A stretch of DNA of 64,000 bases from Rhizopus arrhizus. Lineage: Eukaryota > Mucoromycota > Mucoromycetes > Mucorales > Rhizopodaceae. The stretch lies in NCBI GenBank assembly GCA_024220505.1, contig JAKZZE010000016.1, forward strand, positions 682,001 through 746,000. Direction: 5' to 3'. This document shows, in pieces, positions 46,859 to 58,378 of the stretch. A program made the position numbers and the translations under genes. Numbering within the stretch: the first letter of the stretch is position 1; every line of letters starts with the position of its first letter. The notes under the pieces are model-generated. The model saw only the letters and a program-made list of their open reading frames with translations. It was not told the DNA's origin and did not search any database.

Positions 46859-48768
46859 ATGATGCTTTTGATTTATTACTTTATGGCTTGTCTGCTGACT
46901 GCAGTGACAGAAAGTGCCATCTCTCCCAATCTATCTCTTTTACAAAGATACAAGGCTCAGGGATATCGGATATTAAGCAGCAAAAATGTGCAAGGTTACA
47001 CGGTGAGGATCAAACGGCCCGATTCATGCGAAGACACGATTCAAGTAAATGTGTAAAGAGAAAAAGAAAGAATTCAACTGATGTTGCGCATAGTATTCTG
47101 GATACATCGATAAATACGACACAGATGATCACTTCTTCTTTTACTTTACCGCTTCAAGATCCAATCCTCAAAAGGATCCTCTTGTCCTCTGGTTGAATGG
47201 TGGCCCTGGTTGTTCCTCTATGATGGGTCTCTGGATGGAATTAGGGTAACCTCTTTTTTTTTTTTTACTTGATTGATCGTTTACAATCGTTGTGTGACTC
47301 TGTATAGTCCTTGCTTAGTCAATGACGATGGCAGTGGTACAAATAGAAATCCTTACAGTTGGAATAATGCAGCCAACATTCTCTTTTTGGATCAGGTAAA
47401 CAGGAATTGGCAAAGGATGTCCAGGTTACTAAACAAGGTTAAATAGCCTGTGAATGTAGGATACAGTTATGGAAAGAGCAAGGTCAAGAACACACAAGAG
47501 TCTGCGGTAGATGTCTATGCTTTCTTACAGCTCTTTTTGGATGAATACAAAGAGTATGCATCCAATCCGTTTCATATCGCTGGAGAATCCTACGGTAAGG
47601 CAACAATACAATCCTGTCGCCTTTCTCATCTTCAAATCCTCAGGCGGGCACTATCTTCCCGCACTTTCTTCCGAGATCATCAAAAGGAATCGAGAGGCGG
47701 CTAAGAAAGGTCTGGTGAAAATCAATTACCAATCGATGCTGATCGGTAATGGCTGGACTGACCCTCGCATTCAATACAGGGGATACGCGACCTATGGCTG
47801 TACAGGACTGACAGAATGTAAGGCTCTTGATACCATGTGAAAAAATAGAGGCTGATGTAAAGCTCTAGACCAGCCGCTGTTTAATCAAAGTGTGTGTGAA
47901 ATCATGAAGGCAGCCTATCCTACCTGTGATCTGATGATGACGACCTGCTACCAGCTCCCTACCGCCTTGGCATGCATTCCGGCCGAGATGTATTGCGAAA
48001 GTACTCAGACAAAACCCTTTCGGGCCACCGGATTGAACCCGTATGACATCCGTGTCAAATGTGAAGGGAGCTCGGGACTGTGTTATGATCGGATCACGGC
48101 CATTCAATCTTTTGCAAATCGTGTCGACACCAAGACAAATCTCGGTGTCGATCCTCAAGTGACAGAATACGAAAGTTGCAGTGATACGGTAGGTATTCGG
48201 TTTGGTAAAACAGGCGATGGGTGAGTCAAGATGAACAACAAAGGACCTGGCGGTTACTAAATAGGAAAACATAGATCATTCGATCTTTCAAATAAGGTTG
48301 CAGAGACATTGGATGCAGGAGTACGTGTGTTGCTTTATGTTGGTAAGAAACTGTGTTTATCTGATTTTTTGAAGCTAATACGTATGGGTATTTAGGAGAG
48401 ATGGATTGGATTTGTAATTGGTAAGAACAAGTAGATGCAAAATAAAGACAGGTTGAGTTTACGTTGTTTTTAGGGTTGGTAACTTGGAATGGACTTTGAA
48501 CATGAAGTGGAAAGGAAAGCAAGGATATATCCGTGCCCCTGTCTTGCCATGGTACAGTAATTTGACAGGCAAACACGCAGGCGATGTCCGAACTTTTGAA
48601 AACCTTACGTTCTTGAAGGTTTTTAATGCCGGCCATATGGTAGTCGTACGATCCGATGTGATCTATGTCGCTAACTTTCTTTTTCTTTCACAGGTTCCCT
48701 TTGATCAGCCTGAGAATGCTCTGGACTTTTTTGACAAGTGGCTCGCTAGTATTCCAATAGCAAACTAA
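46859..48768 (+). CDS. Serine carboxypeptidase (family S10)
   Basis: Ten exons: 46859-47044, 47094-47245, 47308-47395, 47447-47594, 47644-47817, 47869-48220, 48275-48342, 48396-48420, 48474-48639, 48694-48768; 477 residues. Signal peptide at about 1-20 ([19 protein letters not shown]). Family blocks: [44 protein letters not shown] with Ser190, [11 protein letters not shown] with Asp393, and FNAGHM with His452, so the catalytic triad is complete. It removes C-terminal residues from peptides at acid pH, in the vacuole or outside the cell. Compared with carboxypeptidase Y the N-terminal propeptide is very short. The acceptor at 47867-47868 could instead be 6 nt upstream, adding two residues in frame. 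The last intron (54 nt) is phase 0 and lacks a stop, so its retention would insert 18 residues. Confidence 0.88.
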
Positions 48769-49182
48769 ATTATATTCAAAGCACAAGGATCTCTAATGGG
48801 CTTAAAGAGCCAAAACTGTACATTGCTATCTCATATACATGCCCTTTTTTTATTTTTTTTATTTAGCTTGAATAAATATTAAAAATGATTGCAATCGTAA
48901 CAGTGGGAAACTATCCAAGTCATACACTCCATTTTATATACAACCAAAAGAAAAAAAAAAGAATCAATCTTGTTTAAAGTTGTTTTGAGAATCATCATGT
49001 ATGGTTGAAAATAATCTTTTAAATATCAGCATTCGTTTGCCATTCACGTTTCTGTGAGAAAGACAATGTGTGACTTACACATAGTGCACTGACGTTTTGC
49101 ACTGCACCAAGTTTCAAATCCAGTCTCGCAATAAATCACTCATTTCGGTTTTTTTTTTCTTCTTTTTCTTTTCATTTTATAA
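48769..49182. other. Spacer between carboxypeptidase and HD-domain genes
   Basis: A 0.4-kb AT-rich spacer with T and A runs. It holds the 3' UTR of the carboxypeptidase and the promoter of the HD-domain gene. No gene seen. Confidence 0.6.
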
Positions 49183-51131
49183 ATGGCAAAAAACAATATT
49201 GTAAATACTTTTGAAGATTCATTCTACAACCAGAACTTGAAGCATCATCATAAAGTCATCAATGACCCTATTCACGTAATTCAAAGTCTATAAATCATGA
49301 CTTATTTATATAACAAACTATATAGGGATATATCACACTGGATGATTACACTATCGATTTTATTGACACTGTACAATTTCAGCGTCTTCGAGAGTTGAAG
49401 CAGGTAAAACCTTGTTTTCTTTTGGGAACCATCTTTCTTATTCAACAATAGCTCGGTGTGCTTTATTATGTGTTTCCCGGGGCAAGCCATAACAGATTCG
49501 AACACTCAATTGGTAACACAACAATGTTTATGTAGCTCAATTCTCACACATTGGTTTAGGTGTTTCCCATCTTGCTGGAACACTTGTGGAACGCTTTGCA
49601 AGAGAGCAACCAGAGTTAGAGATATCAAGTAATGAAATTAAATGCGTCAAGTTAGCAGGGTAAGGAATGTTTCTCGTTGAATACCTTCATTGTCTCATAA
49701 GCTCTCTTGTTTATGGTAGATTGTGTCATGATTTAGGTAAGAAAATGTGGATTGTACGAAAGCAACCTAACTATCCTCCGTAGGCCACGGCCCTTTCTCG
49801 CATGTGTTTGATAACACATTCATGCCACTTGCAAGGTAATGTGCAATTCTTTATAAAAAAAAAAACAGTCATTGATCTTGAATAATAGACCCGGGTCAAC
49901 TTGGACTCATGAACAGGGTTCAGAAAGAATGCTGGAATATTTGGTTGACGATAACCAAATTGATATTGAAAAAGATGAAATCAACTTTATAAAGGATTTG
50001 ATCGCAGGCGAACCAAGAAAAAACAGGTAATGATAGTAGTTGTAGAAAGGAGAATTGAGTTATAAAACAATGCGATAGTAAATATAAAGAACGACAGTTC
50101 TTGTTTGACATCGTGGCCAATAAAAAGAACAGTGTGGATGTTGATAAATTTGATTATATCGAAAGAGATGCCTATAACCTAGGGCTTCGCAGTTCATATG
50201 ACGCCAATCGATTACTGGTCTATAGTCGAGTGATTAATAACGAAATATGCTATCATCATAAGGAAGTCTATAATCTTTACGAAATGTTTCACACTCGACA
50301 TAGTCTCCACAGACAAATCTATACTCATCGTGTTGGAACAGCTATTGAACTTATGGTTGTAGATGCCTTTTTAGCAGCAAGTAAGCGCTCAAATTATAGA
50401 TGCATATCATGATGCTAATCCTCTTTTTTATAGATGATTATTTGAAGATAGCAGACATGATTGACAATCCGGAAGACTATCTTCACTTGACGGATGACAT
50501 TGTACATACGATCGAGAAATCAAAATGTCCAGAATTAGAAAAGGCTCGTCATATTATAAAGAGTATTCGGAAAAGAGACTTGTACAAGTTTGTAGATGAA
50601 TTCCTTATTCCTCCAGAGTTAGAGGACCGCTTGGATAAGGTAAATAAACAAGACGTAGACACAGTAGAAATATGCTAAATGTTTAAAAGCACATCATCAA
50701 CGCACAAAACATTGTCAATTACCAAACTGGTAATGCTGGCTTAACAGAGCAAGATGTCATTGTTCGTTTCACGAAAATCAATTATGCTATGAATGAAAGA
50801 AATCCGGTGGACTCGATTCGATTTTATTCAAAGTTTAACGAGCAAGGTAAAATGAATATTGATTTGTATGTCATTCGTTTACAAACATCACTTGGTAGAA
50901 TCATTTAATATCTCCAAACAAAGGGTTTCTTACATGATTCCTTCTAAATTTCAAGATATAACAATTAGGGTCTTTACAAGAGATCCTTTAAAGATGCAAG
51001 CCATCCAAAAGGCTTTTAGAAAGTGTCTTAAAGAAGTCACGCATATTTCAGATTTGGATCCAACGGTTTCTTTACCTGAAGGAAGATTAAACTCAAAACG
51101 ATTTCGTTCTAATGGTCACGAAAAAATTTAA
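49183..51131 (+). CDS. SAMHD1-like HD-domain dNTP triphosphohydrolase
   Basis: Eleven exons: 49183-49275, 49326-49403, 49452-49512, 49560-49659, 49720-49736, 49784-49835, 49889-50026, 50079-50380, 50434-50639, 50690-50846, 50899-51131; 478 residues. The start reads MAKNNIVNTFEDSFYN, close to NDPIHGYI, so there is no SAM domain. HD motifs: HNRFEHSIG with His75, LCHDLGHGPFSH with His114/Asp115, and VDVDKFDYIERD supplying the last metal Asp. Other conserved SAMHD1 blocks are PLARPGSTWTHEQGS, YNLYEMFHTRHSLHRQIYTH and MNERNPVDSIRFYSK. SAMHD1 cleaves dNTPs to deoxynucleosides and triphosphate and so limits dNTP pools; the same role is expected here, in nucleus or cytosol. Exon 5 is only 17 nt and carries the core HD dyad. 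Confidence 0.88.
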
Positions 51132-52059
51132 TTGCTTTTTTTTTTTTTTTGCAAGCAAAAAAAGCATTCTTTTTGCAGTAAAATTTATTTTGATTAAATA
51201 AAAGAGGGGCTTTTTTTTAATAATGACATTTAGTAGATCAATTGCCAATCTTTTTATATGAAATATAATAATCCTTGAGTCATTTCTTTAGTTCATTTGA
51301 AGGGATGAGGTACTTTATACTTTTTCGAATTCATGCAATGATGGATTGGTTTTTGGATAAAGATCCACAAATATTACGGAAAATATGCAGATCTTTGTTA
51401 TTTTAGCCATAAAAGTACTCATATTGCACATGGTTGTAATTATATTAAACAATCTATTACTACAATATTATTACCCATATAAAGTGTCACTTTATTGACA
51501 TAAATTATGCTTTTGTGTATAGGTATTTATCGTCTTTCATTGCTATTAAAGTATATGGGCATTCTTATTTGCTTGGGTGAAGAAAATAAATGAGCTGATA
51601 TTTCGAATTAGAATGAGCACTCACTGGGTTGTAACAAATGGAAAAAAAAATAAAAAAAAGAATTGATAAACATAGCAACTGTTTCCATATTTTTGAACAG
51701 TGCGAACCTACTTGAATATTATCCAGAAAAAAAAGTTGAAACAGTAATGCAAGATGCTCTTCTTCACCCCCTGCTTCTTTTATTCCCTTTTTTAATATAA
51801 AGTCCGTTAAGAAAGTATCCCTTCATTAAAGTGATTATTAAACTATATGAAATGCGTATCTCATACAAAGCTCATATCTTACTTGTCTCTTAGTTTTTTT
51901 TCTTGTGGTTTTTCTTGTCGTATTTGAAACATTAACATGTGACACCACTTTTTCCGCTATTTTCTTGCTTATCTGCTTTATTAAACTTTTTTTTTTTTGT
52001 TTTTTTGTTTTTTCTTCTTTTTTGTCCAACTTTTTTCTATTTTATACAGCATATACGCG
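51132..52059. other. Intergenic region before the HSF-type gene
   Basis: A 0.9-kb AT-rich stretch with no supportable gene. The last ~100 bases are very T-rich (51989-52044) and end in TTATACAG directly before the start codon, so a 5'-UTR intron ending there is possible. Confidence 0.5.
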
Positions 52060-53351
52060 ATGAACGACGGTCGGTCTCCTTCAATGACTTCTTTAGGAAT
52101 CAATACACAAACTATATTTAGTGGAAGTTCAGTTTCATCTAATTCACCCTTAAATTCACCTTTATTATCACCAGCAGGTTCACCATTTCCTATGGATTCT
52201 TCGTGGGACCAACTTCAAAATCAGTTTAATCAGCAAATGTCACTCCATCCTCCTCCTCCTCCACTTTCTGCTACAGTGCCCATTACAAACAAATCTGGAA
52301 GTAACAATACTTTTGTACATAAGTTATACAAGTAAAGTTATCTTTAGAATAACTTGAACAAACTACTCATTCCTATATACAATAGTATGGTTGTAGATAA
52401 ACAATACCAACATTTGATTGCCTGGACATACACAGGTACATCGTTTATTGTTTGTAACATCACTGAATTCTCGAGAGAAGTTTTACCCAAACACTTTAAA
52501 CACAACAATTTTAGTAGTTTTGTTCGACAGTTGAATATGTGAGCACTCTAAAGAAAGCATGTACGTATACTAATGTAGAATGGTAGGTATGGGTTTCATA
52601 AAGTCAACAAGTCACCTAGAGGACATCGCACATTAGCCGAAAATCAAATATGGGAGTTTTCTCATACAAAATTTATCAGAAATAGACCAGATTTATTAGA
52701 TGAAATCAAACGAAAGGCGCTAGAATCCGATTCTAATAAACGAGATACAAATGATATCAACTCTCAGATGGTAATGATGCAAGTATCACAATCAGACATG
52801 ATGCAGCAAATAGCACAATTACAAGAAGGTTTAAATCAAGTGATACATGAATTAACAGAGACAAAAAAGATTCAAAGCATACAACAAAAGCTAATAAAAG
52901 ACATGGCAGACACAATGATAAAGCAATACGGAGCTACTTGTAAGTGAATGCCACAGAAAAATAGAAAGAAGGACTTATGTACTGATCTATAGTCCAAATA
53001 CCTGATGAATTACTATTGATGAATGAGTCAATTGAAACAAGACAAGACCCTGAAAGACCTCCTCCGCCTATTTATATAACTACACCAGAACAACATCATC
53101 AAGATCAAAACTTATATTTAAACCTTAGTCAACAAAGGTTATCCATTCAGCGATCACCTTCCATGAGTTCAGCTTATCAATCCTCTGTACATTCTCCTTT
53201 GCCTCCAAGTCCATGTACGACTCATTTTCTAAGTGATGATGAAGCCAATTCGATTTATACACCAAGAAGTCCACTTACACAAAATGCTTATTTGATGGAT
53301 CAACAAAGGCAACAGCAACAACATCAATACAATCAGCAATTTAACACTTAA
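52060..53351 (+). CDS. HSF-type DNA-binding transcription factor
   Basis: Four exons, 52060-52331, 52386-52538, 52587-52939 and 52993-53351, giving 378 residues. Residues ~1-80 are Ser/Pro-rich. The heat-shock-factor winged helix lies at ~83-190: [50 protein letters not shown] and [22 protein letters not shown]. It is followed by a coiled coil (about 200-265; [21 protein letters not shown]) for oligomerisation and a Ser/Pro/Gln-rich tail. The all-conserved [11 protein letters not shown] recognition helix implies binding to nGAAn-type sites. It could be the canonical Hsf1 or an Sfl1/Mga1-like relative; the sequence alone does not decide. Nuclear. Confidence 0.87.
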
Positions 53352-53667
53352 AAATAAATCTCCTCAATCTCTCGTTATATACTTATCCCCTCCTTTTTTT
53401 TCCCACTCATACAGACACTTTGTTATTTATATATTTATATTAATACATTTTCACAGTTTTACAATAAAATTTCACTGCTTTTCTCTCTTTCTCCTGTCGT
53501 GTGACGTATACTGTCTTTTAATGAAAAGGACGTTTATTTTTATTTTTTTTTTCCATTTTTTTTTTTTTGTACACTTTATATTTTTTCAAGGTAAATCTGA
53601 AAATCAACTCTATGAATACAACTAATCATAAAAGTAGTTATATATCACACACATATACACATATATA
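53352..53667. other. Spacer between HSF-type gene and LSM4
   Basis: A 0.3-kb AT-rich spacer with T-rich runs (53542-53577) and ACACAT repeats just before the LSM4 start. No gene seen. Confidence 0.6.
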
Positions 53668-54057
53668 ATGCTCCCACTTTCACTCTTACACACAGCTGCT
53701 GGACATCCAATGCTAGTTGAATTAAAAAGTGGTGAAACATTTAACGGTCACTTGGTCAATTGCGATAACTGGATGAATCTTACTTTACGTGAAGTCATTC
53801 AAACCTCACCTGAAGGAGACAAATTTTGGCGATTACCCGAATGTTATATCAGAGGCAACACAATCAAGTATTTGAATGTGCCAGAAGAGATTGTGGACAT
53901 GGTCAAGGAAGAAGAAAGCAGAACGAGACAGTCGGGTACACGTGGAGGACGTGGAGGACGTGGTGGAGGACGTGACGGCAACCGTGGGGGACGTGGTAAC
54001 AATAGAAATCAAGCCCGTGGTGGACGTGGAGCTTCGAATGTCAATGTATCAAAATAA
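53668..54057 (+). CDS. LSM4: LSm4, U6 snRNA / mRNA-decay Sm-like protein
   Basis: Single exon, 129 residues. The start MLPLSLL aligns with LSM4 of animals and yeast. Sm1 and Sm2 motifs are present: [31 protein letters not shown], and [15 protein letters not shown]-terminal RGG-rich tail ([20 protein letters not shown]) follows, as in other LSM4 proteins, where it helps recruit the protein to P-bodies. LSm4 is a subunit of the LSm2-8 ring that binds U6 snRNA in the nucleus and of the LSm1-7 ring that promotes mRNA decapping in the cytosol. Confidence 0.95.
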   Translation: MLPLSLLHTAAGHPMLVELKSGETFNGHLVNCDNWMNLTLREVIQTSPEGDKFWRLPECYIRGNTIKYLNVPEEIVDMVKEEESRTRQSGTRGGRGGRGGGRDGNRGGRGNNRNQARGGRGASNVNVSK

Positions 54058-54949
54058 ATGATGACCAAAAGAAAAAAGGGCAACATCTTTACCAAAAAAG
54101 AAAGAAAAATAAAAAAAAGAACGCCTCATCTCTTCAATCATGACTATGAGAGAGAGAGAGAGAAAGATAATTCCGTGTTTTGTATAAACAAAAGCAAATG
54201 TGCCAATATATGTGTTTATATGTGAAATTGAACTGATGACAGAGATTGTGATTTTTTTTTTTTTGCTCCTAAACTATGTGTGTTTGGTTAAACTAGAGTA
54301 AAATGCTTTGGTTGTTCTCCAAGAGCGCCCATGAACAAGGTTGATTATGAACAAAATGGTGTAAAAAAGGAAAATATTTGTCACATTAGAATTAGTAGAG
54401 CTCAAAACTAGGGCAGTGGCTATACCCTAATCCACTTCAAATGACACGAGATTATTTTACTCTAAACAGACCCATCCTATCAGAATGAAAAAGACATCCA
54501 GAGCACTTGTGATGACAGAGTGCTATGCATGATTTATCTTTAATTCATCAAACAGCTGACAAATCAAATTTTTGTTTGCACGACGTGTCAAAACAACTGC
54601 CTATTGAAACTAAATAATTTAAAAAAAAAATGCAAAAGATCAATTACTGTCTGATGTCCTTTTCATGCCTTTTCTTCATGTATCGCAGCGTCATTCTTTT
54701 GTTGTTAGAGCAAGTATAGATCAGGCTGAATAGGCACATTTTTGGCATTGATTCATGCTCGTCTTCTGAATTAGAGCAGCCATGAATAAAATGAGTCAAA
54801 AATGCGCTCTTCTGTACTGGTTAAATATACGGTTGATGGCTTGTGAGTCAACATGAGTTTCTGTAGGAGCATCCGAGACTGTGTATAAAAAACCAGGAAG
54901 TCAACCTAAATTTGTCATTGGGAATCATTGTCTGAATGTTGCCCTTCCC

Positions 54950-54986
<37 letters not shown>

Positions 54987-55926
54987 AAAGAGAAAGCTAG
55001 ATGCGTTAGATTTTGATGCTAGAATAATGTCTGTTTTTGAGAACAGTATAGAGTGTATATGTGCTTATGGAACCGTTGATACACTTGAGAGTACAGCCGC
55101 AATGCAAGATATAAAGCTCACATGATATCCTAGCTTATTTTTCAAGGAAGATCATGTATTCTAAAGGGGCTTTGTGATACTCTTTGCAAAAGAGCAAAAA
55201 TAATCAAAGGATGGAATGAAATCAAAAGTCGACTGTACGTGCTTTTTTATGTTCTTTACAAGTAATGATGGCACTCATGCTTTCTTGTATTCAAGTCTTT
55301 ACTAGGTTTATATGATTTCATCAAGACAGTATATTTGCAACTCTCCCCCCCCCATTCCCCCTTTGATGCTATGAACTAGATGAGTTTACATGTGTTGGAT
55401 GGTAAACATCATTTTATATTGTATATTTTCATCCAATTTGAAAAAAGAATAAAAACACATTTATATCATTCCACGTAAAGAGTATATAATATTTGTAATC
55501 AACCAAAATGAGGATCAGACATACTTTTGACCAACGTTTGTTTCTCTCTCATAAGTTTTGCACTCGTTTTACAAAAAATAATCCTTTGAAAACATATCGT
55601 CTAATTTTGATATAAAACTATAAATCGGTGTATATTTATTTTGAGGATTATTAATGACGTTGGATTTAAAATTCATTCAGTTTTATTATTGTATGTATTC
55701 ATTTTAAGCAAATAACTTTTAATTCCTGTCTATTTCTATTTTTTTTTTTTTTTTCTATAGTGGAATATTAAAAGACGACAGTAGTCTATTTATTGTTTTA
55801 TACGAATCCAAGTGGATTAGGGAGGGAAGAAAGAGCTGTTTACATGTATTTTCATTGTGATATGTCCAAAGGAAAAAGGCATGATTCAGAGCAGAAAAAG
55901 AGATTTTATGTACAAAGTATATATAT
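54058..55926. other. 1.9-kb region without a supportable gene
   Basis: No gene is recognised. The stretch holds a (GA)n run (54148-54163), a 31-nt poly-A tract (54952-54982) and a C-rich spot (55345-55360). It contains the 3' flanks of the convergent LSM4 and Skn7-like genes. The frame beginning near 54928 crosses the poly-A tract and is not credible. Confidence 0.5.
54952..54982. repeat. Poly-A tract, 31 nt
   Basis: An uninterrupted run of about 31 adenines in an otherwise gene-free region. Confidence 0.9.
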
Positions 55927-57388
55927 TTAAAAAGAAGGGTTGTGAAAGAACTTGGGTCTTTTCCTATGTTGATTCAATGTTAAATAATCAATCGCATTTG
56001 TATTATGATGTGTAGGTGTGGTGGTAGGTGAGGTCGTTGTTGAAGAGGTACTTGCTTCTTCTATTAATAAAGGTGTGGGTGTTGTGGTGGGTGTGGTCAC
56101 TGTAGTATAATTAGTAGGTAACTTGAGACGAGCACAATGCTTTTCCAAGATGTCATATAAAGTATTTTTTGAGAATGGTTTCGGCAGGATATCATTCATG
56201 CCGATATTGATGTAGTCCATAATATCATTTTGAGTGAAATTGGATGTCATGGAAACAACAGGAGTCACACCATCAAAGCGTCTGATATTTCTTGTGGTAG
56301 TGATACCATCCATGTTAGGCATCACAATATCCTATAGAAAAAGTGTTGGAAGGTAAAAACGTGTTAAAGTAAGATGTTACTTACCATTAGTATTAGATCG
56401 TATTTATTCAAATTCAACTTGTCTAGTGCTTCTAATCCATCCTTTGCATATTCTACAGAACATTTCATCATTACCAACATTCTACCACAAATATCTCTAT
56501 AAACAGAATCGTCATCCACCAGCAGTACTCGAGGTGGTGTTGTCCAATTGGCAGCAATGATTGTTTTATTTTTCTCCTTGTTGGTTGCAAGATATTGTTG
56601 TTGTTGTTGTAATTTATCCAGTGCATGAGTAAGTGAGTTGTTGTTATGAGTGGGTATTTTAGTGGTATTATTATGATTGTTTGTTGTTGTGACTAATTGT
56701 ATACATTGTTTCAAAAGTTCATCCTTTTTCATTAGGTTTTGTTGAAATATTTCAATTTCAGATGTAATCGCTTGATCTCTTTTGTGCATCTTTTCAACTG
56801 TGAGTTCCAAGTCATGTTGAGACTGCTTCATTTGTTGTACTTGTGTTTGAAGCCTTTTGATGAGATGCCGAAGATCCTTTATCATATAATTCCCTTCATT
56901 TGTCATCGTACTATCTTCTGTTACAACTTCTTCCTTTGGCTTCATTGTTGTCTTTCTTTTAATCTCTTCTAATAAATCCTTTCGATCTTTTTTGAAGTAT
57001 TCATGTTTAAATTGCCAAACCTACTGCAAGATGAGCATATAAAAAAAAGGGGGAAAGAAGGATTTAGTCTATCCTTTACCTGATTTTGCTTGTTGTTCCT
57101 TATTTTATGGAAATCGTATTTATTTAATTGACGTACAAAACTTGCAAAATTACAATGTTTAAAATGTTGTGGTAAGATTATCTTGGTGAAATCATTTATA
57201 TCTTTAATCAAAAAGCTGGTTCCTGAATTATCCCATGAGACTGTCTCTTTAAACACTGGATTTTCTAACATTCTTTTCTTTTTATTAGTTTTCTTCGTCT
57301 ATCTTTACTAGAGAACTTACAAATATAGCTTTTGGATAAAATCAGGTACACTCATTCTATTATTCTTTTTGCTTGTTTCTTCCATCAT
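55927..57388 (-). CDS. skn7: Skn7-type HSF/response-regulator transcription factor
   Basis: Four exons: complement(57321-57388, 57080-57272, 56385-57020, 55927-56331), 433 residues. The N-terminal HSF-type domain (about 14-110) contains ILPQHFKHCNFASFVRQLNK and YDFHKIRNN, followed by a coiled coil (about 130-195). The C-terminal receiver domain (about 250-370) has the acidic cluster VDDD (256-258), phosphoacceptor Asp300 (LMDIVMPNMDG), Thr328 (SMTSN) and Lys350 (LPKPF), all intact. This is the fused architecture of yeast Skn7 and fission yeast Prr1, nuclear factors that take phosphate from an HPt protein (Ypd1) and control osmotic, cell-wall and oxidative-stress genes. The last intron falls immediately before Asp300, so splicing is needed to build the phosphorylation site. 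A low-complexity Thr/Pro tail follows. Confidence 0.9.
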
Positions 57389-57930
57389 AATTAAATTAAA
57401 AAAGAAGAAAAGAAAAAAAAAGCGAGAAAAAAAACTTTTTTTTTTGTGTTTAATAAATCCGGCGGTGTAACGTTATAAAGTTACCAGAAGCGGTCTTCAA
57501 AACATAAAACAGAAAACTTCATTTCAGCTAGTATGGATTGAAGTTGAATGTTTGAGTTATATACAACTGGATATGAGTGTGTTATAAAGCTAAATAAGAC
57601 ATACCCTCCTTTTATAAAGTCGCCTTTTAAAATTACTAGGATCTTTAATAGTTTATGTCACTTTTAGAAAATTATCTAAAACGAAACTTTTAGAGAAGGA
57701 AAATTCTCAGTCTAAAAATCAACAAAAAAATAAAAATAAAAAAGATAAAGAATAATGAAGAGAGTGGCATTGTATATGTGGCTTTTTTTTTCCTTGTTTA
57801 TATTTATGTTTATCACTTTCTTGATTCAAGATTTAATTATCAAAGCAATTTTTAATTGACTGAAGTTTAATGCGGGAACGAAAAATAGAAAAATGAATAA
57901 ATCTTTCTTTCTCTCATTCTTAATCGCGCA
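57389..57930. other. Divergent spacer, Skn7-like / DAD1
   Basis: A 0.5-kb AT-rich region between divergent start codons; it should contain both promoters. It has A- and T-rich runs and no gene. Confidence 0.6.
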
Positions 57931-58378
57931 ATGGAAGGATTACAAGCAGCAACCAAAAAGTTTATTACAGCCTATCACAAAGATACACCAAACAGCTTGA
58001 AACTTATTGACGTATACCTTGTTTACATCATGTTGACTGGCATCTTTCAATTCATTTATATGCTCGTGGTCGGTACTTTTCCTTATAATGCTTTTCTTGG
58101 CGGCTTCATCTCAACCGTTGGAAGCTTTGTTCTTGCTGGTAACTATATAAAAAAGAGAACCTATAGCAACACGTATATTTATGATTATCGAAATAGCCAA
58201 CTTGCGCATTCAAACTAACCCTACAAACAAAGATTCATTTAAAACCATATCACCTGAAAGGTATACAAATAATAAAGTAGAAAAAAAAAATACTAACATG
58301 AAACATAATAGAGCTTTTGCTGATTTCGTAGTTTGTTCTATCCTTCTTCACGGTTTCTGTATTCACTTTTTAGGTTAA
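57931..58378 (+). CDS. OST2: DAD1/OST2, oligosaccharyltransferase subunit
   Basis: Three exons, 57931-58138, 58197-58260 and 58312-58378, giving 112 residues, one fewer than human DAD1. Conserved blocks: [65 protein letters not shown] and the C-terminal FLG. Three hydrophobic helices make it an integral ER membrane protein. It is an essential, non-catalytic subunit of oligosaccharyltransferase, which transfers the Glc3Man9GlcNAc2 glycan to asparagines of nascent secretory proteins. Introns of 58 and 51 nt split the Ala of LAANL and the Arg of SPER. Confidence 0.95.

Noticed and set aside
47862..47868. Alternative acceptor (AAG at 47861-47862) in the carboxypeptidase
   Set aside because: In frame too (adds Leu-Asp), but CTCTAG is a stronger acceptor; kept only as an alternative.
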